A program made the position numbers and the translations under genes. Below the pieces are notes generated by a model. It saw nothing but the letters and a program-made list of their open reading frames with translations. It ran no database searches and was not told the DNA's origin. From contig NZ_CP156675.1 in the NCBI RefSeq assembly GCF_039851965.1, forward strand, positions 248,001 to 312,000: a stretch of DNA of 64,000 nucleotides, given 5' to 3'. Below are positions 58,534 to 64,000 of this stretch, one piece after another. How positions within the stretch are numbered: position 1 is the first letter of the stretch; each line of letters opens with the position of its first letter. The stretch is from Pseudalkalibacillus hwajinpoensis. GTDB lineage: Bacteria > Bacillota > Bacilli > Bacillales > Guptibacillaceae.

Positions 58534-59322
58534 ATGAGTAAATTATTTGCAACTGAAAGACGTCAAAAAATCATGGAAATGCTAACTAAGAATTATCGTA
58601 TTACTGTGCGAGACTTGGCTCACGAAATGAACGTTTCTGAAGTTACCCTTCGAACAGATTTGAAAGAGATGGAAAAGGAAGGACTTTTGCAACGGACTCA
58701 TGGCGGTGCTGTGCTCTCTGAATTAAACGGTAATGAGATCACCTTTTCAACTAGAGAAAAGAAAAATAAAGACGCAAAGGTTAAGATAGCAAAACTAGCC
58801 ATTGATCTCATTGAGGATGGAAATTGTATATTATTAGATGCAAGTTCCACAGCCTTAGAACTCGCACGATTACTTAAAGATACGGGACTAAAATTAACTG
58901 TTGTTACGAGTGGGATTTATACTGCCCTAGAACTTCGTGAAAATACTGATTTAACGGTCATTTTATTAGGTGGAGTTGTAAGACCAGGATCAAGTTCATT
59001 AGAAGGAATTCTTGGTGCAAATGTTTTAGATCAAATTCATGTGGATCTCATGTTTACTTCTGCCAACGGGTTTACTTTAAAGACAGGGCTTACAGATTTT
59101 AATGTCTATGAAGTAGAACTAAAACGATTATTAGTCAAAAAGGCTGACCATATTATTGCTTTGGTCGACCATTCTAAAATTAATAAAAGTTCAATTTCAT
59201 CTTTTGCAGCTGTAAAAGACTTGTCTTACTTTATATCAGATGTACCTTTATCCTTAGAAATGGATAAATATTTTGCTGAAAATGGTGTTAAGACACTTTC
59301 TCCAGTTTCTAGAGAGTCATAA
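58534..59322 (+). CDS. DeoR-family transcriptional regulator
   Basis: A 262-residue regulator: DeoR-type HTH (RRQKIMEMLTKNYRITVRDL, VSEVTLRTDLKEMEKEGLLQ, RTHGGAV) and a C-terminal ISOCOT sugar-phosphate sensor domain (about 80-245) with LLDASSTALELARLL and ILLGGVVRPGS. ATG 58534 follows AAAGGGTGAC. It has its own 345-base upstream region after the operon terminator. It most likely represses the 52.1-58.2 kb operon through the ACGAAA repeats and responds to a phosphorylated intermediate. Confidence 0.9.
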   Translation: MSKLFATERRQKIMEMLTKNYRITVRDLAHEMNVSEVTLRTDLKEMEKEGLLQRTHGGAVLSELNGNEITFSTREKKNKDAKVKIAKLAIDLIEDGNCILLDASSTALELARLLKDTGLKLTVVTSGIYTALELRENTDLTVILLGGVVRPGSSSLEGILGANVLDQIHVDLMFTSANGFTLKTGLTDFNVYEVELKRLLVKKADHIIALVDHSKINKSSISSFAAVKDLSYFISDVPLSLEMDKYFAENGVKTLSPVSRES

Positions 59323-59399
59323 AATTGGGTGCGTGATTATCAATAGATTGCATAATATATGGTTTTAGTGATATTTCCCACTATTTAGGCCTCAATAAT

Positions 59400-59530
59400 T
59401 GTAAGACCTCATTTATTACGTTAGATCAAGGACAAATTGTGGTTCAGAAATACAATCCTGGTGTAAATCCTCTCATAACTTTTTAGCTTGGAATGGCAAC
59501 ATTGTATTAGTCCGGAAGGAGCACTTCCTT
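59400..59530 (+). pseudogene. AbrB remnant
   Basis: SFITLDQGQIVVQKYNPG followed after degeneration by a LGMATLY-like counterpart of GNGNIVLSPEGA. This is the central part of an AbrB gene with the N-terminus gone; it retains the Tyr that is a stop codon in the copy at 37500. Confidence 0.55.
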
Positions 59531-59750
59531 TGGACCTGTGTATTTGGCGGTTTCGCACCTGTTAAAAAACTGGCATAACGAAAGGAGTGCTCCCGAAAAC
59601 AGGTAGGCGCAAAGTGCTTATCAATACCAAATGGTTTCGGACTCGTTGTGTTTATTGTAAGAAATGACAGATTGATGGCCTATTCGATGAACTTGTATGT
59701 AGATAGGTTCATTAGTCATACCGGCATCCATGGTAATTAAATAAGTAAGT
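59510..59750 (-). pseudogene. DDE transposase remnant
   Basis: Minus-strand frames read TMDAGMTNEPIYIQVHRIGH, QSVISYNKHNESE and, after two stops and a frame change, HFAPTCFREHSFRY. This matches the core of a DDE transposase (MDAGYDYEPIY ... YNKRNE ... FREHS type). Family not assigned further. Confidence 0.55.
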
Positions 59751-60047
59751 TGGAAGAGGGCAGCTATGTTTAAGAATAATCAGTAATCACTGGAAAAATT
59801 ATCAACAGATCCTTGCCACTACTGTACTCACGGGTAAGATGAGTATTATAAAACCCTTTATTGATCGGTGTTGAACAGTAACAAGAGTTGTATTTTTAAA
59901 CAAGTTACCAACGCAAGTAGTAGCTTATGAAAACGTAAATTAGAATGAAATGATTTTGACATTCCAATTTTAGCTGAACGATTTGTAGAGGAGGGTACTA
60001 GGGTACTGAATGGAGAATTTAAATTAAGTGTTTACGTATTCCCATAA

Positions 60048-60150
60048 TAAAAAAGGACGTAAGGGCAGACGTCCTTTTGACTATATAACATCCTCTTAAC
60101 TGCTTTCCCTTTGTAATACATTATGTAATTCATTTTCAAAGGGTCTCTTT
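60048..60150. repeat. Hairpin repeat family A, copy 3
   Basis: AAAAAAGGACGTAAGGGCAG then ACGTCCTTTTGACTATATAA, followed by TGCTTTCCCTTTGTAATACA and TTATGTAATTCATTTTCAAA, matching copies at 24759 and 38142. Confidence 0.75.
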
Positions 60151-60625
60151 TTTGGGGAGTGTGCCCTATACATAGCTATGTAAATACCTAAAACCCCAAA
60201 CTTTACTTCATGGGGTTTATTTTATATGAATTTAAAACCAAGTTGGAAGAAAAAAATATTGAAAACCGACCTTAACTACATAACAAACAGCTACATTTTA
60301 TATTTTGATCCCTGGATTGTTCTAGTTGTAGGAATAATTATCGAACGATCGCCAACTTCATTTTGCTTAATAATATTAAGTAAATGTTTAATAATCCCTT
60401 TTCGTCTCTTTTAAGAGCTCGCTATGTTCTGTCATAAAGAAGCACTGATACTTCATTATTCCTCGATCATTAATCATTACCATCATCATCTCCTTACTCA
60501 TCATACGAACATTCATTCCCGTTATTCAAGTTGTATATCCAAATATAGAGATCCAATTTATTCTAATGGTGATTTACGAGTGAGGTTCTTTTCTTAAGAA
60601 ACAAATCTTTTAAAAACCTTTGTAA

Positions 60626-60860
60626 GGCGGCAGCACTGACAGCCTGATCAGAAAGATCAAAACGCTTTCTGTCATTCTGTAGGTGTCGCTTCGATCCTAA
60701 AGCGCCCGATAACTACGGTCTGTAAGCTTTCGCTAACAGGCCGTACGTTCCTGGTCTCTTTGCGCGAAGCGCTGGACCGAACGAGCCGAAGAATTCCATG
60801 GATAAAAGCTACGCTTTTGTTGATCGAAGCAGGCATCGAGCCTGCTGGCTGCAGGAGCAG
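60626..60860 (+). repeat. radC-block copy 2, lacking radC
   Basis: The first 168 bases (GTCGCTTCGATCCTAAAGCG, CTACGGTCTGTAAGC, GGACCGAACGAGCCGAAG) match 44545-44712. Immediately after, CATGGATAAAAGCTACGCTT then TTGTTGATCGAAGCAGGCAT match the segment that follows radC at 45607-45650. The 900 bases between, including radC, are absent here. Confidence 0.8.
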
Positions 60861-61037
60861 CCTAAGCATACGTTAATTCTGGCAGGTTTTAAAATCATCC
60901 CTGCCGATCCTTTGGAAAAAATTCTTTTTTAAGAACTAAATAACTTAAAACCATTCGATTAGATCACTATTAATCTCTTGTTAGGGATTTACGATTTACC
61001 CTTGGTACACAACGACAATTATTGTTTCTCCAACGCT

Positions 61038-61076
61038 AAAAAGACCTTCCCTTTGAACAAGAAAGAGAAGGTCTTT
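61038..61076 (-). terminator. Terminator of the LysR gene
   Basis: AAAAGACCTTCC / GAGAAGGTCTTTT hairpin directly past the stop of the minus-strand gene. Confidence 0.82.
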
Positions 61077-61078
61077 TG

Positions 61079-61972
61079 TTATTGAAAAATATTTTCACTA
61101 ACTGAAACAAATGTGTCTAGCAATGAGGTGAATTTTTTATCTTTGTGCCATGAGACAAAATGAAATAGCTCAGGATTGGAAGGTGGATTCCAGTCTATTA
61201 TTTTTAATTTTTGGTTACTCACTTCATCTTTGACTACCCCGTAAGGTAATAAGGCAATGCCGAGGTTTGATTTAACGCAATTTTTTAATGTTTCAACATT
61301 TGTAATTTCGAAAGTTGAACTAAAACTCATATTCGAATCAGCTATCATATTTTCCAATAAGTTTCTATAAGAGCAACCTTTTTCCGTTAATAAAATCGTT
61401 TCTTTTTGCAAATCGTTGAGCGATGGTTTTTTCAAATTATTTACTTCATTCAAAGGAGAAGCTACTAACACTAAGTTTTCTTTTGATAATTTAGATATTT
61501 GTACACTATTGGTTTCTTCGAAATTTTCCCCAAATAAAAATGCAAAATCTAATTCGCCTGTTTGAAGATCCGACTGTATTTGTTCGAGATTATGCATCGG
61601 TTTCACGATTACTTTAACCTTTGGAAACAATATTTTAAATTCAGTTAAAACAGTCGGCAATTTATAAGCACATTGACTTTCAGTCGCCCCAACGATTAGG
61701 GTCGCTGTCATGTTTTTATCATAGTTAATTTCATCTAATACCGAATGATACTGAGAAATAATACTATCAGTATAAACTTTAAATTTAACTCCGAATGGTG
61801 TTAACACTAGCTTATTTCCTAATCTTTCAAAAAGGCTTACACCAAGTTCATCTTCTAAGCTCTTTATTTGAGAGGTTACGCTAGATTGAGCATAGTTTAA
61901 TATCTTAGCACTTTTCGTGAAGTTTAATGTCTCACTTGCTGTTTGAAAGGTGGATAACTGCTTCATATCCAT
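61079..61972 (-). CDS. LysR-family regulator, divergent from the carrier-protein operon
   Basis: A 297-residue LTTR. HTH at about 16-60 (LNFTKSAKILNYAQSSVTSQ, IKSLEDELGVSLFERLGNKL) and a substrate-binding domain at about 90-290. It faces the LysW-like operon across 132 bases, the standard position for an LTTR controlling its divergent neighbour, so its effector is probably the pathway's substrate or product. The ATG (61972) has a GGAGTAGA-type site on the minus strand. Confidence 0.9.
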   Translation of the reverse strand: MDMKQLSTFQTASETLNFTKSAKILNYAQSSVTSQIKSLEDELGVSLFERLGNKLVLTPFGVKFKVYTDSIISQYHSVLDEINYDKNMTATLIVGATESQCAYKLPTVLTEFKILFPKVKVIVKPMHNLEQIQSDLQTGELDFAFLFGENFEETNSVQISKLSKENLVLVASPLNEVNNLKKPSLNDLQKETILLTEKGCSYRNLLENMIADSNMSFSSTFEITNVETLKNCVKSNLGIALLPYGVVKDEVSNQKLKIIDWNPPSNPELFHFVSWHKDKKFTSLLDTFVSVSENIFQ

Positions 61973-62104
61973 TCAAATCTACTCCTATCAAATTTTCCGA
62001 TTGGTTCAATCGTTTTTTTAAACTGGGATATAGTTTCATATTATCATAGAATGAAGTTGTTCTCGTGAATCGCGAGTACATTACAAATATTAGGAGGAAT
62101 TACA
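61973..62104. promoter_or_regulatory. Divergent promoter region of the LysR gene and LysW-like operon
   Basis: 132 AT-rich bases. ATTGGTTCAAT at about 62001 has a T-N(x)-A style dyad possible for LTTR binding, and CTCGTGAATCGCGAG forms a small inverted repeat upstream of the strong AGGAGG site. No unambiguous -35/-10 pair. Confidence 0.4.
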
Positions 62105-62278
62105 TTGAGAAATTCAAATTGTCTATCATGTAAAGCGGAAATTGGAGTAGAAAGTGATGCTTTTGTAGGAGAAATCGTTGAGTGTCCTGATTGTGGAGAA
62201 GAGCATGAAGTGAATGAGACCAACGGATCTCTATCTTTAGGCCTAGCTCCTGAAATAGAAGAGTCATGGGGTGAGTAA
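62105..62278 (+). CDS. LysW-like amino-group carrier protein
   Basis: A 57-residue acidic protein, close to the 50-60 residues of LysW. Two Cys pairs, CLSC (6-9) and CPDC (27-30), fit the zinc-binding beta-fold, and the C-terminus EIEESWGE reproduces the LysW EDWGE signature, whose terminal Glu gamma-carboxyl is ligated to an amino acid's alpha-amino group. It starts at TTG 62105 with a perfect AGGAGG eight bases upstream and overlaps the ligase gene by eight bases. The role as carrier is established for LysW in lysine/arginine synthesis; use in another pathway is inferred. Confidence 0.85.
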   Translation: MRNSNCLSCKAEIGVESDAFVGEIVECPDCGEEHEVNETNGSLSLGLAPEIEESWGE

Positions 62279-63161
62279 TAAACCTAAAATGGATATTTTA
62301 CTGTGTGTAACAAAACTTAGAACGGAAGAAAAGATGATTATACGAGAGTTAAACCTTCGCAACATATCTGTGAAAGTTATTCTAGATTCGATGAGCCTTC
62401 CTTTGGATGAAATATTCAAAGGGAGATATCAATTAGCAATTGTCAGGTGTTTATCACAAAAAGAAGGCTTGAAAAGAGCACAGATTTTAGACAAATGTGG
62501 TTTGAAAACCATCAATGATTATAATGCAATCACCATCTGCACGAATAAAATTTTGCAATCCATTTTATTTGATAGACACCAAATTCCACAACCCAATTAC
62601 TGTATTGCGTTTAATCCAGATAATCTTAAAACTGTTTCAAATCAGCTTGGAGGACAATTTATTATAAAGCCACCCAGTTCATCTTGGGGAAGAGGGATTA
62701 GTTTAATAGAAAATGTGTGTTCTTTAGAGGCATGGATTGCAGCTCGTGAATCAGTTGACATTAGAAACCAAGAATTCCCTGTGTTGACACAAGAAAAAAT
62801 CAACAAAGGAAACTTTGACATTAGAGTGGTAATCGTCGGTACTACACCTTTAGTTGCTTTTAAAAGAGTATCAAACGAAACCTGGAGAACAAATACACAC
62901 CTAGGAGCCTCTGTGATTCCTGTCGAGCTAAATCAGGAGATTCAAGAATTGGCAAATAAAGTAACCACTCTTTTAGGAGAAGGTTTATATGGCCTTGATC
63001 TGTTGTACGACTTTGATAAGGAAAAATACTTGGTTTGTGAAGTGAATCAAAACCCGGAATTTTCAAATTCTTGGGAAATCCACAAAGTGGACATCTCTTC
63101 CTATATTGCTGAGTTTGTCAGTAAAAGAATAACGAACGATCAGGAGGTTAGTTATGGATAA
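62271..63161 (+). CDS. LysX/RimK-family ATP-grasp ligase
   Basis: ATP-dependent carboxylate-amine ligase, 296 residues, expected to join an amino acid to the C-terminal Glu of the LysW-like carrier. Features in order: pre-ATP-grasp domain (1-90), FIIKPPSSSWGRGI with ATP-binding Lys133, KGNFDIRVVIVG (179-190), WRTNTHLGA matching the LysX NTxxGG-type substrate loop, and VCEVNQNPEFSNS, the EVN..EF motif of LysX/ArgX. The GTG start overlaps the carrier gene, and its stop overlaps the next ATG, showing tight coupling. The amino acid substrate is not predictable. Confidence 0.88.
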   Translation: MSNKPKMDILLCVTKLRTEEKMIIRELNLRNISVKVILDSMSLPLDEIFKGRYQLAIVRCLSQKEGLKRAQILDKCGLKTINDYNAITICTNKILQSILFDRHQIPQPNYCIAFNPDNLKTVSNQLGGQFIIKPPSSSWGRGISLIENVCSLEAWIAARESVDIRNQEFPVLTQEKINKGNFDIRVVIVGTTPLVAFKRVSNETWRTNTHLGASVIPVELNQEIQELANKVTTLLGEGLYGLDLLYDFDKEKYLVCEVNQNPEFSNSWEIHKVDISSYIAEFVSKRITNDQEVSYG

Positions 63162-63777
63162 ACGTAAACAGTTTCAGATCTCGTTTGTATTATCTCGAGT
63201 ATTAAATTCTGGAATCATTATGAGTATAGAAAAGAACGAAAAGGAGATAAAGGGGTTAGAGAAATTCATAGGGAAAGCTACTGGTTTACCATATGTATCA
63301 GTATTTAATAGTTACACTGGTGCATTACACGGTGCTCTCTACGGCCAAGATTTAGTACATGGTACTTCAACACACCTCCCTGATATTACTGAGCAAGAAG
63401 ATAATTTCTTGGCATGGTTAGGGATAACTAGCGTTGGTGGAAATGAAGATAATGTTCCATTTCAGCGTATCAGAGTGAATTGGGATAACATCCATAATTT
63501 CGAGTCTCTAATGGAGGAGCACTCAACTCTACTTTTAGACTTAACAGATTTAGGGTTTGGTCCATGCGGTATTATTGCAACTAATCAAGAATTAATATGG
63601 AAGAAATCTGAGCGACTAAAGATATTTGGCGCTTTCGATCTAAGAACGATGTGGACACAGGAAGAAAGCAATTATGAGTTACAACCTGGCGTTCAATTTA
63701 ATTACAGAATTAGCCCATTAGTGGCTGCTTGTGTGAAATTGTCATTATTAAGAAGAGGTGAACATAATGAGGACTGA
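63154..63777 (+). CDS. Half-length DegT/AHBA-synthase-like protein lacking the PLP lysine
   Basis: A 207-residue protein related to the large domain of DegT/DnrJ/EryC1 aminotransferases: LEKFIGKATGLPYVSVFNSY, TGALHGALYG, LLLDLTDLGFGPCGI (aligned with the PLP-ring Asp segment) and FNYRISPLVAACVKLSLL (the NYR-S motif). The segment where the Schiff-base Lys should be reads FGAFDLRTMWTQ, without Lys, and the C-terminal domain is absent (usual length 370-400). It is probably a non-catalytic partner of the next DegT-like protein. The ATG overlaps the ligase stop. Confidence 0.65.
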   Translation: MDKRKQFQISFVLSRVLNSGIIMSIEKNEKEIKGLEKFIGKATGLPYVSVFNSYTGALHGALYGQDLVHGTSTHLPDITEQEDNFLAWLGITSVGGNEDNVPFQRIRVNWDNIHNFESLMEEHSTLLLDLTDLGFGPCGIIATNQELIWKKSERLKIFGAFDLRTMWTQEESNYELQPGVQFNYRISPLVAACVKLSLLRRGEHNED

Positions 63778-64000
63778 TTTTATAAAAAAACCACTAGACT
63801 TCCCCTCAGAAAGCATGGTCAACGAGAGCTTGGCATATTTCGGAGGGAAGGCGATTCTCCCTACGGATAATCGGAAAACAAATTTCCCATACATAACTAA
63901 AGAAGACGTTATGCAAATGTTGGTATCTATTCAGCATGAACCAGAAAACGTAGTGGGTGAATTTTCGGAAAAATACAATAAATACGTCGGAGCTAATTTC
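63767..64000 (+). CDS. DegT/AHBA-synthase-family aminotransferase, start only
   Basis: First 78 codons of a gene running off the window. LAYFGGKAILPTDNR, ITKEDVMQMLVSI and VVGEFSEKYNKYVGANF match the N-terminus of DegT/DnrJ/EryC1 PLP enzymes (GGxP ... EEFEKxxAxYxG). ATG 63767 follows AAGAGGTGAAC and overlaps the previous gene by 11 bases. Catalytic residues lie outside the window. Confidence 0.75.
   Translation, partial: MRTDFIKKPLDFPSESMVNESLAYFGGKAILPTDNRKTNFPYITKEDVMQMLVSIQHEPENVVGEFSEKYNKYVGANF

Larger units (their letters stand above)
59323..61010. other. Decayed intergenic region
   Basis: About 1.7 kb without intact genes. It contains an AbrB fragment, a transposase remnant, repeat A copy 3 and the radC-block copy 2 (listed separately). 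The ORF at 60226-60414 has no ribosome site or recognisable content and is considered chance. Confidence 0.6.

Noticed and set aside
60226..60414. 62-residue ORF
   Set aside because: No ribosome site, no recognisable content, sits in decayed DNA.

Overview
The window looks like an accessory region of a low-GC, endospore-forming Bacillaceae, chromosomal or on a large plasmid. The evidence is the strong AGGAGG ribosome sites, frequent TTG and GTG starts, CotW/CotX-type spore-coat proteins, a Spo0E-type phosphatase, AbrB remnants, and a ktrA-ktrB pair behind a c-di-AMP riboswitch. No tRNA or rRNA gene was seen. I cannot name the genus from the sequence. Function names rest on recognised motifs; no database search was run.

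Layout. 1-4.9 kb: histidine kinase and response regulator, divergent from a two-gene ABC exporter, then small membrane proteins. 5-8.4 kb: flavin amine oxidase, a broken acetyltransferase next to a probable group II intron fragment, and an IlvE-like aminotransferase. 9.2-11 kb: an APH-like kinase and two fused gene halves (P-loop kinase and S51 peptidase). 11.1-12.2 kb: non-coding DNA with nested inverted repeats. 12.25-23.45 kb: an intact ten-gene Gram-positive conjugation (type IV secretion) operon. 23.5-38.5 kb: a mosaic of small genes, remnants of IS3, IS110, AbrB, RadC and HD-GYP genes, a cell-wall amidase, a frameshifted secreted protein, a short tyrosine recombinase, a T-box-controlled methyltransferase, a spore-coat pair, and several hairpin repeat families. 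38.5-44.1 kb: potassium and proton homeostasis (riboswitch, KtrA, KtrB, antiporter, DUF2254). 44.5-45.7 kb: a GC-rich block carrying radC, with a radC-less second copy at 60.6 kb. 45.9-51.8 kb: DUF1569, MFS, MBL hydrolase, Lrp, PadR plus DUF2812, and a HepT-like protein. 52.1-59.3 kb: a catabolic operon (dehydrogenase, polyol-type MFS permease, RpiB-like isomerase, DhaK, DhaL, GlpX, DeoR) that best fits tetritol/tetrulose use. 59.3-61 kb: decayed DNA.

The most unusual system begins at 62.1 kb and runs off the right edge. A divergent LysR regulator faces a compact, overlapping operon encoding a 57-residue LysW-like amino-group carrier protein ending in WGE, a LysX-family ATP-grasp ligase, a half-length DegT-fold protein without an evident PLP lysine, and the start of a second DegT-type aminotransferase. 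This suggests carrier-protein-mediated modification of an amino acid outside ordinary lysine or arginine synthesis. None of the usual LysZ/LysY/LysJ/LysK partners is visible within the window.
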